From contig NZ_JAUSUW010000001.1 in the NCBI RefSeq assembly GCF_030814435.1, positions 577,440-641,439 of the forward strand: a DNA stretch of 64,000 nucleotides, given 5' to 3'. Under the pieces are notes generated by a model, which saw only the letters and a program-made list of their open reading frames with translations, was not told the DNA's origin and ran no database searches. Positions 9,504 through 18,151 of this stretch are shown here, piece after piece (the first letter of the stretch is position 1; every line of letters begins with the position of its first letter). This stretch comes from Peteryoungia aggregata LMG 23059 (GTDB lineage Bacteria > Pseudomonadota > Alphaproteobacteria > Rhizobiales > Rhizobiaceae). The position numbers and the translations under genes are program-made.

Positions 9504-9614
9504 CTATTCACCTTCTTGGTCCCAGGAGCCTGGCGGCGCGCAGACTTGCGTCAAGAACAAAGGCCACCGATGATCGGGACCGCTCACCGCTTGGCAGCGG
9601 ACCACACCGCTCAA

Positions 9615-9644
9615 TGAGGGGCGCTCTCGCGGAGCGCTACCTCA
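9615..9644. terminator. Interrupted hairpin behind the outer-membrane protein gene
   Basis: TGAGG (9615-9619) pairs with CCTCA (9640-9644), and GCGCTCT (9621-9627) pairs with GGAGCGC (9631-9637) around a CGC loop. The structure begins about 23 nt after the minus-strand stop at 9667, a normal position for a terminator. On the plus strand it is followed by CATTTTA. Termination of the minus-strand transcript is likely but not certain. Confidence 0.5.
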
Positions 9645-9666
9645 TCATTTTACGTCTGCGCCTCGG

Positions 9667-10566
9667 TCAGAACTTCGTTGCGAAGTTCACCCAGATGGTA
9701 TCGCCTTGAGCCCGGTTTTCGGCAAAGACATCGTGCTGCCAGGAGGCGCTTACCTGTAGAGCGGGATTGAAGCTGTAGGTCAGCGATGGGCCGATCGCGA
9801 AGGCCTTGCCCCGCTTGCCGTCGGCAGGCGCCGTCGGGCCCGTGTCGTCCGTCAGCTGCTGGAGGTAATAGCCGACGGCACCGACACGGATCTTGTCGAA
9901 ATTCCAACCGATCGCGTAGTCGACCACCAGCTCGTTACCGGTCCGGTAGTCGGTGTCCGGGTTCTCGGTGTTGAAGATGACGCGTGCGGTCGCCCCGAAT
10001 TCGAAACCCTGCGGGTCGAAATAATGGTAGCCGAGAGTCGGCTGGAAGGACCAGTGGTTCAGACCGATATTGGGAAAGTCATTCTCATCGTAGCGACCGG
10101 TCGGCATCGCAACGTCGACACCGAAAATGAACGTCTGCTTCTGATCGAGGTACCAGGCGAGACCGACAGCGCCGACCACATCGCCCAAGCCGAAACTGGT
10201 GTCGGATTGAGACGGGACCGTCAGATCCAGATGCACCAGAGGCACCACCAGCTGCCCCCAGACCTTCGCGCCGGCAAACTCGACATCGGAGACGTAGAGA
10301 AAGCGCATGGTCTCCGCGATGGCGCGCACATCGAAGTCGAACGGCTGCGCATCACCATCGCCGTCATTGGTCTGATCGGCCTTGAAATGGCTCGTCTGCG
10401 ACAGGAAATACAGACCCGGATAGGGCGGGATCTGTCCCGCGAAGAACTGGGGGGAACCGGGCGCATATTGCGTATTCCCGTTTTCCGCCGCACCCGCCAC
10501 ATTCACCCCGACACCCGCCATCAGCGTCCCGAGAGCCAGACATTTCAAACTGTTCGCTACACCCAT
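9667..10566 (-). CDS. Outer-membrane transporter, phenol_MetA_deg family
   Basis: The protein has 299 residues with a signal peptide ending near VAGAAENG. The mature part begins with GLYFLSQTSHFKADQ and continues as alternating amphipathic beta strands ending in WVNFATKF. A terminal aromatic residue is typical of outer-membrane beta barrels. The family (MetA-pathway phenol degradation-like) is often coded next to aromatic catabolism genes, where it is thought to help hydrophobic substrates across the outer membrane. A GGAGG ribosome-binding site precedes the ATG. It is encoded behind the NodD-like regulator and in the same direction, so uptake of the aromatic substrate of the adjacent operon is the best guess. 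Confidence 0.82.
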   Translation of the reverse strand: MGVANSLKCLALGTLMAGVGVNVAGAAENGNTQYAPGSPQFFAGQIPPYPGLYFLSQTSHFKADQTNDGDGDAQPFDFDVRAIAETMRFLYVSDVEFAGAKVWGQLVVPLVHLDLTVPSQSDTSFGLGDVVGAVGLAWYLDQKQTFIFGVDVAMPTGRYDENDFPNIGLNHWSFQPTLGYHYFDPQGFEFGATARVIFNTENPDTDYRTGNELVVDYAIGWNFDKIRVGAVGYYLQQLTDDTGPTAPADGKRGKAFAIGPSLTYSFNPALQVSASWQHDVFAENRAQGDTIWVNFATKF

Positions 10567-10906
10567 TCCGTCCTCCTAAACATGGGATACTGACGATCGC
10601 ACGGCCCTCCCGACGAAAACGTCGGCCTGTCGATTGTCGGCGCCTCCGGACATGAAAAACGGCAAAGCAAGAGCGTTCACCGCCGTGGCGGTGTCAGTCG
10701 GCTAACTCTGTTGCATTTCCCTCTCCAGCACCGTCAGCCGTTACCCAGCTGCGGCAGATCCGCCCCGCCGACAATGTTCCCTGCATTGCCGAGCGACCGC
10801 CTCATTCATCCAGTAGAAGCGAAGTTGACATATGTAAAATCGTCATTCGGAATATGAAGTATTGACCGCCTGAATGACTGCGCCACTTCAGATTGGCGGT
10901 TGGTGG
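10567..10906. other. Non-coding promoter gap of the outer-membrane protein gene
   Basis: This 340-nt gap separates the LysR stop from the start of the outer-membrane protein gene. No gene is visible. The leader just before the ATG carries TAGGAGGACGGA as ribosome-binding site. An AT-rich block at about 10825-10865 (TTGACATATGTAAAATCG, CGGAATATGAAG) is the best candidate for promoter and regulator sites, but no clear operator could be assigned. Confidence 0.4.
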
Positions 10907-11833
10907 TCAATCAAACTCTTTCAGTGAGCTCCTAAACATCGCCGCACCTTTGTGGATCTGAGCACGGACCCAGGCCAGCCCCGGATCGCGTGTACGATAA
11001 CTGTGCCATTGCAAGGACTGCTCCAGCGGCGGGAACGGCAGCGGAGGCTCGACGATTGCAATCCCCCCAAGGTTGAGCATGCTGAGAGCGAGCGTGCGCT
11101 GTACCAGTGCAATGCGCGTCGTGCCTCGGATCAGGAGCGGCAGCGAGGCGAAGGAATAGGTGCTTGCATCCACCCTGATCTGCAGCCCCAGCTGGCTGCA
11201 GATGCGTTGGGCGAAGCTTTCCCCACCGTTTGGCGGCTGCATCACGACGTGTCCCGCAGCCAGGAAGGCCGCCTCGGTCATCGGCATCAGGGCCAAGGGA
11301 CCGTCCGCATCCACCACGCAACAGATCTGATCGTCGAGCAGGTGTTCCGCCGGATGGCTTGGCGAACAGAAGACAGTTGGCGCGACCAGGAGGTCAGCCT
11401 CGCCGCGTTCCAAGAGCAGATGCGGGTAGTTCTGTTGGGGTTTGAAGTTCACCTGCATGCCCGGCGCCTGTTCCGTCATGATCTTCAGAAAGGGCGGCAT
11501 GACCGTGTGTAGCGAATAGTCCGAGACGATGAGATTGATGCTGCGCGTGCTCTCTTCGGGCACGAAGGACGGGGTCGAGACGACGGCCGCCTCGATGCGT
11601 ACGATGATGTCTCTGAGCGGCTGTTCAAGCGACACGGCCAGCGGCGAAAGCTCCATGGTCCGCCCGACCTGAATGAGCAACGGATCGTCGAAATAGTCGC
11701 GCAGCCTGCCCAGCGCATTGCTCATGGCGGATTGCGTGATGAACATCTCCTCCGCAGCGCGACTGACATTGCGGACGCGGATCAGGGTGTCCAGCGCGAC
11801 CAGCAGATTGAGATCGAGATTCTTGAAGCGCAT
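10907..11833 (-). CDS. LysR family transcriptional regulator, NodD/NahR-like
   Basis: The protein has 308 residues from the ATG at 11831-11833, which has a GGAGG site 8 nt upstream. A further in-frame ATG lies 15 codons earlier but without such a site. The N-terminus MRFKNLDLNLLVALD is characteristic of the NodD/NahR branch of LysR regulators, followed by the winged helix (NVSRAAEEMFITQSAMSNALGRLR, about 23-46). The effector domain occupies about 95-308. NodD-type proteins respond to flavonoids and NahR-type to simple aromatics. It is divergent from the ten-gene aromatic operon, with 186 nt between, and probably activates it. The inducer is not deducible directly. Confidence 0.88.
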   Translation of the reverse strand: MRFKNLDLNLLVALDTLIRVRNVSRAAEEMFITQSAMSNALGRLRDYFDDPLLIQVGRTMELSPLAVSLEQPLRDIIVRIEAAVVSTPSFVPEESTRSINLIVSDYSLHTVMPPFLKIMTEQAPGMQVNFKPQQNYPHLLLERGEADLLVAPTVFCSPSHPAEHLLDDQICCVVDADGPLALMPMTEAAFLAAGHVVMQPPNGGESFAQRICSQLGLQIRVDASTYSFASLPLLIRGTTRIALVQRTLALSMLNLGGIAIVEPPLPFPPLEQSLQWHSYRTRDPGLAWVRAQIHKGAAMFRSSLKEFD

Positions 11834-11876
11834 GACGACGTCCTCCACGTATTCACGACGCAAATATAAATCATTC

Positions 11877-11904
11877 ATCAAAGCAATTTTGTAAACAGTT
11901 TGAT
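11877..11904. promoter_or_regulatory. Inverted repeat ATCAAA-N16-TTTGAT in the LysR/hydrolase divergent promoter
   Basis: ATCAAA (11877-11882) and TTTGAT (11899-11904) are exact reverse complements separated by 16 nt in the only intergenic region shared by the LysR gene and the catabolic operon. NodD binding sites contain spaced ATC and GAT half-sites, so this dyad is the best candidate for the regulator's recognition site. It lies 44-71 nt upstream of the chosen LysR start. Confidence 0.5.
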
Positions 11905-12019
11905 TTTCGTTAAGTCTTCTCCTGGGAGGAGATGTCGTTACGAAGGCCGTTTGCGGTCGGCGTCGCGACGGGCCTCTCACCGGCATTCTCGCCGTAATCG
12001 GCGACTTCGAGGAGACCCA

Positions 12020-13183
12020 ATGTTCAAGTATTTTCCGACCAACTACGTGTGGAACCTCTCGGTCAATCTGTCGATCGAGATGGGTGCTCGTATGGGAGAG
12101 ATCGAGGAAATGTGCGCGCCGCTGCAGGATGCAGCCAAGGCGCCCGACGCGGCCGGCACCCAGGCCTTCCGCGAGACCTGGATCAAAATGGCGGACAAGC
12201 TGGTCTCGCTCGCCGATGAAGACGAAGCCCGAGGTCGATCGATCTCTGCCGGCGACAAGCTGATCCGCGCCGCCAACTACATGCTGACGGCAGAACGCCT
12301 TCTGGCCCACGGCTCGGAAGGGCGCATGGCGCTCTATAAGCGCTTCCTGGCCGCTTTCGAAAGAGGACTGGCGCTATCGGGATCCGCCTGCCGCCGGGTC
12401 GAGATCCCCTATGAAGGCAAGCATCTGTCGGCGCTCTATGTGCCAGCAGAAGGCGTCGAGGGGCGACAGCCGCTGCTCGTCCAGGTCAATGGGCTGGACA
12501 GCACCAAGGAGATGAAACTCCTCGTCGGACTGCCCATCTGGCTGGCCAAGCGGGGCATCGCATCGCTGATCGTCGATCAGCCGGGGACCGGCGAAGCCCT
12601 GCGCCTTCAAGGCCTAACCGCCCGTTTCGACAGCGAACACTGGGCAAGCCGCGTCGTCGACTGGCTGGAAACGCAAGACTTCGTTGATCCCAGGCGCATC
12701 GGCATGGAAGGCGTTTCCCTCGGCGGCTACTACTGTCCGCGTGCTGTTGCCTTCGAGCCGCGCTTCGCCTGCGGCGTCGTCTGGGGAGCCAATCACGACT
12801 GGCGCGACGTTCAGAAGAAGCGGCTCGCCAAGGAAGGTAACTTCCCGGTCCCGCATTACTGGAGCCACGTCATGTGGGTCTGGGGCGCGAAGGACATGGA
12901 CGACTTCATGCAGATCGCCGAGAAGGTGCATCTCAATGGAGTTCTGGATCGCATCCACGTGCCGTTCCTCGTCACCCACGGCGAGAAGGACAGCCAGATC
13001 CCGTTGCAATGGGCCCATGCCACTTATGACCAGTTGGTCAACAGCCCCAAGCGCGAATTGAAGATCTTCGACGAACGGACGGGCGGCGTGCAGCATTCGA
13101 GCTTCGACAATTCAGCCAATGCCGGGGCCTACATCGCGGATTGGGTGGCAGAGGTGCTGGGCGGCAAGACCGCTACCGCCTGA
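12020..13183 (+). CDS. Alpha/beta hydrolase (DHPON hydrolase / FrsA-like, C-C bond or ester hydrolase)
   Basis: The protein has 387 residues. The ATG at 12020 has a GAGGAG ribosome-binding site; the ORF extends upstream without one. The N-terminal about 125 residues are helical. A catalytic domain follows, with nucleophile Ser233 in EGVSLGGYY, an acid in HGEKD and a histidine in GGVQHSSFDN. The layout matches the family of 2,6-dihydroxypseudooxynicotine hydrolase, which cleaves C-C bonds next to phenolic rings. As first gene of the aromatic operon it may cleave an acyl-phenol or ring-fission product (inference). The exact substrate is unknown. Confidence 0.82.
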   Translation: MFKYFPTNYVWNLSVNLSIEMGARMGEIEEMCAPLQDAAKAPDAAGTQAFRETWIKMADKLVSLADEDEARGRSISAGDKLIRAANYMLTAERLLAHGSEGRMALYKRFLAAFERGLALSGSACRRVEIPYEGKHLSALYVPAEGVEGRQPLLVQVNGLDSTKEMKLLVGLPIWLAKRGIASLIVDQPGTGEALRLQGLTARFDSEHWASRVVDWLETQDFVDPRRIGMEGVSLGGYYCPRAVAFEPRFACGVVWGANHDWRDVQKKRLAKEGNFPVPHYWSHVMWVWGAKDMDDFMQIAEKVHLNGVLDRIHVPFLVTHGEKDSQIPLQWAHATYDQLVNSPKRELKIFDERTGGVQHSSFDNSANAGAYIADWVAEVLGGKTATA

Positions 13184-13194
13184 GAGCCTCGAAC

Positions 13195-13233
13195 ATGAAC
13201 GAACCGGATCTCAAGGTCTGGAAGTGGGAGTAG
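13195..13233 (+). other. Twelve-codon mini-ORF between hydrolase and dioxygenase genes
   Basis: An ATG at 13195 opens the reading frame MNEPDLKVWKWE and stops at 13231-13233, only 6 nt before the dioxygenase ATG. No good ribosome-binding site precedes it. It could be a spacer, a coupling peptide or a chance frame. There is no evidence that it is made. Confidence 0.15.
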
Positions 13234-13239
13234 AAGAAT

Positions 13240-14187
13240 ATGAATATCGTTGGTCCTGATTATCTCGTCTTCGGTGTCGATGACGTCGCAGCTGCAATCG
13301 AATATCTGACGGCCTGGGGCCTGAAGCCGGTGGATGTGACAGACAAGGGCGGCCTCTTCGAGACGCTTGACGGCACGGGTATCATCATCCGGCACAAGTC
13401 CGATCCGTCTCTGCCACCGCCGCTGCCGACCTCCAACATGCTGCGCCAGCAGGTCTACGGCGTGCGCTCCGCTGCCGATCTCGATGCGATCGAAGCCGAA
13501 CTTGGCAAGGATCGGCGCGTCACCCGCCTCTCCAACGGCTCGATCGAACTCAAGGACGACCATGGTTTCGAACTGAAGTTCCAGGTGACGATCCGCCGCG
13601 AACTCGACATGCCGGCCGAGAAGATCAATGCACCCGGTGCCCCGGCCCAGCGCAAGCCGAACGAGATCGGCGTCTGGGAAGAGATGCCGGCCCTGCCCCG
13701 CACGCTCAGCCATGTCGTTTTGTTCGTACCCGACATCGAGATCGCGACGAAGTTCTATTGCGATCGCCTCGGCTTCGTCATCACCGATGTGCTGACCGGC
13801 GCCGGCCCGTTCCTCCGCCCGAAGGCCAACGACGACCACCACACCCTCTTCTTCATCCGCACGCCCGAATACATGAAGGGTTGCGAGCACCTCGCCTTCC
13901 ACATGGGCGGCCCGACCGAACTGATGGTGGCCGGCACGCGCTTCGTGAAGAAGGGCTACCAGAGTTTCTGGGGTCCCGGCCGTCACAAATTCGGTTCGAA
14001 CTGGTTCTGGTACTTCAACAGCCCGCTCGGCTGTCATTTCGAATATGACGCCGACATGGACAAGCACGACGACACCTGGGTCGCGCGTGAAGCGCCGATG
14101 GGCGCGGAAGCCTCGCAGATCGTTCTCTTCGAATACCGCGAAAAATGGGCTCCCGGCGGCGGCCCACCGCCGGGCGCGAAGGGCTGA
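13240..14187 (+). CDS. Extradiol ring-cleavage dioxygenase, VOC superfamily
   Basis: The protein has 315 residues and two vicinal-oxygen-chelate modules. The first (about 1-125) lacks obvious ligands. The second (about 153-300) carries the type I extradiol Fe(II) triad pattern: His158 (TLSHVVLF), His217 (CEHLAFH) and Glu268 (CHFEYD). This predicts meta-cleavage of a catechol-like ring. It is the second gene of the operon and is followed by hydroxylase genes that would make its diol substrate. The tail is rich in Gly and Pro (GGGPPPGAKG). Assignment to the extradiol family is solid; the ring substrate is inferred only from context. Confidence 0.87.
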   Translation: MNIVGPDYLVFGVDDVAAAIEYLTAWGLKPVDVTDKGGLFETLDGTGIIIRHKSDPSLPPPLPTSNMLRQQVYGVRSAADLDAIEAELGKDRRVTRLSNGSIELKDDHGFELKFQVTIRRELDMPAEKINAPGAPAQRKPNEIGVWEEMPALPRTLSHVVLFVPDIEIATKFYCDRLGFVITDVLTGAGPFLRPKANDDHHTLFFIRTPEYMKGCEHLAFHMGGPTELMVAGTRFVKKGYQSFWGPGRHKFGSNWFWYFNSPLGCHFEYDADMDKHDDTWVAREAPMGAEASQIVLFEYREKWAPGGGPPPGAKG

Positions 14188-14223
14188 GACACAGACAAAC
14201 ATGCATGCTCTGGGAGGAAAACC

Positions 14224-15441
14224 ATGCACAAAGGGAAGCGCATAGGAATTGTGGGCAGTGGTCCGGGCGGCGTATCCGCCGCCATCGGCCTCCTGAATGC
14301 TGGCTATCGGGTTCGCTTGTTCGAACAGAACCCGTCACCAAAACCGCTGGGGGGAGCGGTTCTTCTATCAGCGCCGGTTCTGGCGATCTTGCGCAGCTAC
14401 GGTGTAGACGTCGTCAACAATTTCGGCAGCAAGACGAGAGTGCAGTTCCGCAATCCACGTGGAAAGGTTCGCGTCGACCTGCCCTTCAATCCGTCCGTCG
14501 AAAAGGCGCTCGGCATTGAAGGCTGGCACTACGGCATTCTCCGCTCTTCAGCCTTCGCTCGCATGCTCGAAGTTCTCAATACACTCGATCCGAATGCGCT
14601 CGTGCCAGGGCGTAAATTCGTATCCTATGAGGAGCACGACGACGAACTCACCGTCACGTTCGAGAACGGCGACACGGAAGTCGTCGATCTTCTGATCGGC
14701 GCCGACGGTATCCGCTCGCGTGTATCCCAGCAGGCGCTGGGCGATCTGAACCTGTTCCATGTGGGATTACGGGTTTGGCTTGCCTGGTGCGAGGACATTC
14801 CGGAATTGCCGAAGGACATGGGCGCCCTTCATCACGGGCGCCATGTTCAGGCCAGCTATTTCCCCATGAAACACGAAGGCAAGCCGGGTTACGAGTGGTG
14901 GATCGTAGAGCCATCGTCGGAAACGGCCAAACCGCCGGCCGATACGGAGGCTCATATACGGGCCTTGCTGAAGCCGTTTGCCTATCCGATGAATCTCTTC
15001 GCCGACCGGACCGATTTCTCCAGCCAGATATTCCGGTGGGAGATCTACAACCGACCATCCCTGAAGACCTGGTCAAACGGACGAGTCGTTTGTCTCGGGG
15101 ATGCGGTCCATCCTGTCTCGCCCTATGCGGCCTATGGGATGGGTATGGCGATCGAAGACGGCTACTTCCTAGCCCGCGCCATCGGATCCTGTGACCTTGC
15201 CGACCGCATCGCGCTGACCCAGGCGATCAAGACCTTTGAGGCGGAACGCGTAGGATACTGCAATCACCATGTCGAGTTCGCCCGCAAACTCGGCAACATT
15301 TTCCATCAGGCCCCTGCACCCCTCGCCTGGCTGCGCGACCTGGTTCTGGATAACACCGGACTGCTCCAGAAGATGGTTCAGAAGGACTACCTCTCTGACG
15401 CCGAGCGCATGTCCCTTTCCTTAAGGGAACTGCATGTCTAG
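14224..15441 (+). CDS. FAD-dependent aromatic monooxygenase (class A flavin hydroxylase), first of two
   Basis: The protein has 405 residues. It has the FAD-binding GSGPGGVSAA motif at about 9-18, the DG motif GADGIRSRV (about 159-167) and the GD motif CLGDAVHPVSPYAAYGMG (about 292-309). These define group A flavoprotein hydroxylases such as 3-hydroxybenzoate 6-hydroxylase. A single-component NAD(P)H-dependent ring hydroxylation is predicted. Its 3' end overlaps the Rieske ferredoxin gene by 8 nt, indicating coupled translation. An AGGA-type site precedes the ATG. It may add the hydroxyl needed for extradiol cleavage. Confidence 0.9.
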   Translation: MHKGKRIGIVGSGPGGVSAAIGLLNAGYRVRLFEQNPSPKPLGGAVLLSAPVLAILRSYGVDVVNNFGSKTRVQFRNPRGKVRVDLPFNPSVEKALGIEGWHYGILRSSAFARMLEVLNTLDPNALVPGRKFVSYEEHDDELTVTFENGDTEVVDLLIGADGIRSRVSQQALGDLNLFHVGLRVWLAWCEDIPELPKDMGALHHGRHVQASYFPMKHEGKPGYEWWIVEPSSETAKPPADTEAHIRALLKPFAYPMNLFADRTDFSSQIFRWEIYNRPSLKTWSNGRVVCLGDAVHPVSPYAAYGMGMAIEDGYFLARAIGSCDLADRIALTQAIKTFEAERVGYCNHHVEFARKLGNIFHQAPAPLAWLRDLVLDNTGLLQKMVQKDYLSDAERMSLSLRELHV

Positions 15442-15829
15442 CCATGAGGCATCGCCCTTGTTTCCAAAGCTGGGCCAGCGCCTCTGCCATGCACATGATG
15501 TGGCGGAAGGCGAGGCTCGGGGTTTCGGGCCGCTGGAAGGCACGAAGCGGAAGGTCATCCTTGTCCGACGAAACGGCGTGCTGCACGCCTGGCTAGATGC
15601 CTGCCCGCACTACTCCACCGGAACACCGATGGCCTGGAAGACAGACGCCTATCTGAATGGCGAGCGCACACATCTCACCTGCCATTCCCACAATGCCCTG
15701 TTCGAAATGGATACGGGCGAATGCATTCTGGGGCCCTGCCTCGGACAGAGTTTGACACGAATTGAAATCGCGGTGGGCGAAGAGGGCGACGTGTTCGTCG
15801 TTGGACCACGCGAAGGAGGAGTAGCATGA
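15434..15829 (+). CDS. Rieske [2Fe-2S] ferredoxin-like protein
   Basis: The protein has 131 residues. It is a single Rieske domain with cluster ligands in C57-P-H59 and C83-H-S-H86. The size is right for a Rieske-type ferredoxin rather than a ring-hydroxylating oxygenase alpha subunit. It starts inside the preceding monooxygenase gene (8-nt overlap) and its stop overlaps the next monooxygenase start by 4 nt. It is therefore made together with the two flavoproteins and may pass electrons to one of them or to the dioxygenase. Class A hydroxylases normally need no ferredoxin, so its role is unclear. Confidence 0.87.
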   Translation: MSSHEASPLFPKLGQRLCHAHDVAEGEARGFGPLEGTKRKVILVRRNGVLHAWLDACPHYSTGTPMAWKTDAYLNGERTHLTCHSHNALFEMDTGECILGPCLGQSLTRIEIAVGEEGDVFVVGPREGGVA

Positions 15830-16956
15830 ATTCGGGTATCAAGAAGATCCTGGTGATTGGTGGCGGCTTTGCCGGCATGACGGCCGCCCTGCAGCTGTCC
15901 CGACAGGGTTTCGAGGTCGATCTCGTCGAGATCGATGCCGGTTGGAGATCCTATGGGGCGGGCATCAGCCTGCATGGTTCGACCCTTCGCGTCATCAAGC
16001 AGCTCGGACTGATCGACCAGTTCATGCAGGACGGCTTTGCGAGCGACGGCGTTGAACTGCGCGGCCCCAATGATGCGGTGCTTGTGACCATTCCCACACC
16101 GCGCGTGGCCGGCCCCGACATTCCCGGCGGTGGCGCGATCCTGCGTCCGGCGCTGGCGAAGCTCCTGTCGCAGGCGGTGCGTGCGTCTTCCACCCATATC
16201 CGCCTTGGCGTGACCTTCACCGACATTTCCCGGGATGAAGACGGTGCCACAGTCACCTTCAACGACGGCAGTTCATCGCGCTATGATCTGGTGATCGGCG
16301 CCGATGGTCTTTATTCGGCCGTGCGTGCCAAGGTCTTCCCCGAGGCCCCTAAGCCCCGCTTCATCGGCCAGTCCGTATGGCGCGCGGTCCTGCCACGACC
16401 CGAAGGCATCGATACCGTGACCATGTGGATGGGACCGAAGCTGAAAGTCGGCGTCAATCGCGTGACCGAGGATCTCGTCTATCTCTTCCTGACCGAAGAT
16501 CGGGCCACCAATGACTACGTGCCGCCGGAAACCTTCGTCGAAACTCTTCGGTCGCTGCTGGAGCGCTTTCCGTCACCGACGATCCGCAAGATTGCGTCCG
16601 AACTGTCGTCGGAGCACCAGATCGTCTACCGCCCGCTCGAGCAGATGCTCCTGCCCCGCCCCTGGCACCGCGATCGCATCGCGCTGATCGGCGACGCCGT
16701 GCATGCCACGACCCCTCACCTGGCCGCTGGCGCCTGCATTGGCATCGAAGATGCGATGGTGCTTGCAGAAGAGCTTGTCAGGGGCAACGACGTGCAAAGT
16801 GCGCTCGGCGCCTTCGAGGAACGCCGCTGGGAACGCTGCCGCATGGTGGTGGAGAATTCCGGTCGGCTGGCCGACATCGAGATGCATGATGGAAGCCGCG
16901 AGGAGCATGCCGCGATCATGCAGCAGTCCATGAAATCACTGGCTCAGGCCATCTGA
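15826..16956 (+). CDS. FAD-dependent aromatic monooxygenase, second of two
   Basis: The protein has 376 residues with the FAD Rossmann motif GGGFAGMTAA (about 11-20), the DG motif GADGLYSAV (about 156-164) and the GD motif LIGDAVHATTPHLAAGACIG (about 286-305). It belongs to the same class A superfamily as the 405-residue enzyme upstream but is clearly a different member, so the pathway probably needs two successive hydroxylations. The start overlaps the ferredoxin stop (ATGA) and is preceded by GGAGGAG. Confidence 0.9.
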   Translation: MNSGIKKILVIGGGFAGMTAALQLSRQGFEVDLVEIDAGWRSYGAGISLHGSTLRVIKQLGLIDQFMQDGFASDGVELRGPNDAVLVTIPTPRVAGPDIPGGGAILRPALAKLLSQAVRASSTHIRLGVTFTDISRDEDGATVTFNDGSSSRYDLVIGADGLYSAVRAKVFPEAPKPRFIGQSVWRAVLPRPEGIDTVTMWMGPKLKVGVNRVTEDLVYLFLTEDRATNDYVPPETFVETLRSLLERFPSPTIRKIASELSSEHQIVYRPLEQMLLPRPWHRDRIALIGDAVHATTPHLAAGACIGIEDAMVLAEELVRGNDVQSALGAFEERRWERCRMVVENSGRLADIEMHDGSREEHAAIMQQSMKSLAQAI

Positions 16957-17032
16957 AACAACATCAGCGCATGGACCGGGAGGAGCCGGGAGGCCGGGCG
17001 GACATGCGCGCACCGCAGGGAGGAATTGATAA

Positions 17033-18151
17033 ATGTCAGGACAAAAATTTAGAATAGCGGGAGCTGCGGCACTCGTCATCGGTCACTGTGCGGGCATGCT
17101 TGATCTGGTGGCGCTGCCGGTCTGGGTGGGCGCCCTTGTCGAGCGCTTCGGTTTCAGCCCGCAACAGGCTGGTGCACTTGCGACACTCTTCCTGCTCGGC
17201 GCGGTCGGCGCAAGCATAGTTGCCGCACCGCGCTTCAACGGGCTGAACCAGAAGCTGCTCGCGACGCTCGGCTTTGCCATCGCATCCGGAACCTTCCTGG
17301 TTGCCTCGACGCAATCCACCTTCCCGGTGCTGGCTGTCCTGCATCTCGTTGCGGGCCTGGCGACGGGAGCGGCTCTCTCCATGGTGCATGGTACAATGGG
17401 CCACGCCACCAACCCGCACAGGCTGTTTGCCGCCGCCGGCATGGCGCTTGGCCTCTTCGCCATCATTCTGCTCGCCGCCATTCCCCAGCTCCTGATCTCG
17501 CAAGGCGGTCCCGTGTTGTTTCAGGTGTTTGGCGGGATCATGGCCATTGCAGCCGTCGCATCGGCCCTGCTGTTCCGAAATCCGGTCAATGTGCTCCAAC
17601 TGGAAAAGACACCGTTCAGCCGGGCAACCTGGTTCACCATTCTCGGCATCAGCGTCATGACCTTCAACCAGGCCATGGTCTTTTCCTTCGTCGAGGTGAT
17701 CGGCAAGTCACGCGGCTTCGAACCGGGTCATGTGCTCGCCGTCCTGATCGCTCTCGGCTTTGTCAACTTCCTCTTCCCGGCTCCGCTTGCGGCCTTCCTC
17801 CAGACCCGGGTTTCGGCGCCGTTGATCACGCAGATCGGCCCCGCGATCCAGGCCATCCTTGCGATCATCGTCACGTCTGCCACCGCATTCCCGATCTGGG
17901 CCCCGGCAGCGGCTGTGTTCGTTGCCATCCAGATCTTCACCCACACCTTCGTCTTCGGACTTCTGGCCAAGCTCGACCCGACCGGACGCGCAGTCGCCGC
18001 AACACCGGCAATGTTGATGCTCGGTGCGGCGCTTGGACCGATCGTGGGGGGCGCATTGGGTGAAAATCTCGGCTTCTCGGCCCTCGGCGTGGCGGCAATC
18101 GTGGTCGCCGGCGCTTCCATCGGCTTCTTCACCAAGGCGAAAACAGCATGA
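17033..18151 (+). CDS. MFS transporter
   Basis: The protein has 372 residues composed almost entirely of hydrophobic segments, consistent with 11-12 membrane helices. They start with AAALVIGHCAGMLDLVALPVWVGALV and end in LGVAAIVVAGASIGFFTKAKTA. It lies in the middle of the aromatic operon, preceded by GGAGG, and overlaps the next cupin gene by 4 nt. It probably carries the aromatic substrate or a pathway intermediate across the inner membrane. Direction and substrate cannot be read from sequence. Confidence 0.85.
   Translation: MSGQKFRIAGAAALVIGHCAGMLDLVALPVWVGALVERFGFSPQQAGALATLFLLGAVGASIVAAPRFNGLNQKLLATLGFAIASGTFLVASTQSTFPVLAVLHLVAGLATGAALSMVHGTMGHATNPHRLFAAAGMALGLFAIILLAAIPQLLISQGGPVLFQVFGGIMAIAAVASALLFRNPVNVLQLEKTPFSRATWFTILGISVMTFNQAMVFSFVEVIGKSRGFEPGHVLAVLIALGFVNFLFPAPLAAFLQTRVSAPLITQIGPAIQAILAIIVTSATAFPIWAPAAAVFVAIQIFTHTFVFGLLAKLDPTGRAVAATPAMLMLGAALGPIVGGALGENLGFSALGVAAIVVAGASIGFFTKAKTA

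Larger units (their letters stand above)
9157..9666. other. Non-coding gap with two stem-loops
   Basis: This 510-nt interval contains no convincing gene. Its right part (9157-9300, AT-rich) is the likely promoter region of the GH28-like operon and includes the ATGAAAATAATTTTGC stretch at 9261-9276. Two strong hairpins at 9482-9503 and 9615-9644 occupy the part behind the outer-membrane protein gene. Short ORFs here lack ribosome-binding sites and recognisable content. Confidence 0.6.

Noticed and set aside
9331..9573. Plus-strand 80-codon frame in the gap before the GH28-like operon
   Set aside because: It has no ribosome-binding site or domain, and it contains a strong terminator-like hairpin.
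10907..12310. 467-codon version of the LysR gene starting at 12310
   Set aside because: The extension would overlap the divergent hydrolase gene and lacks a ribosome-binding site. The NodD-like N-terminus begins at 11833.
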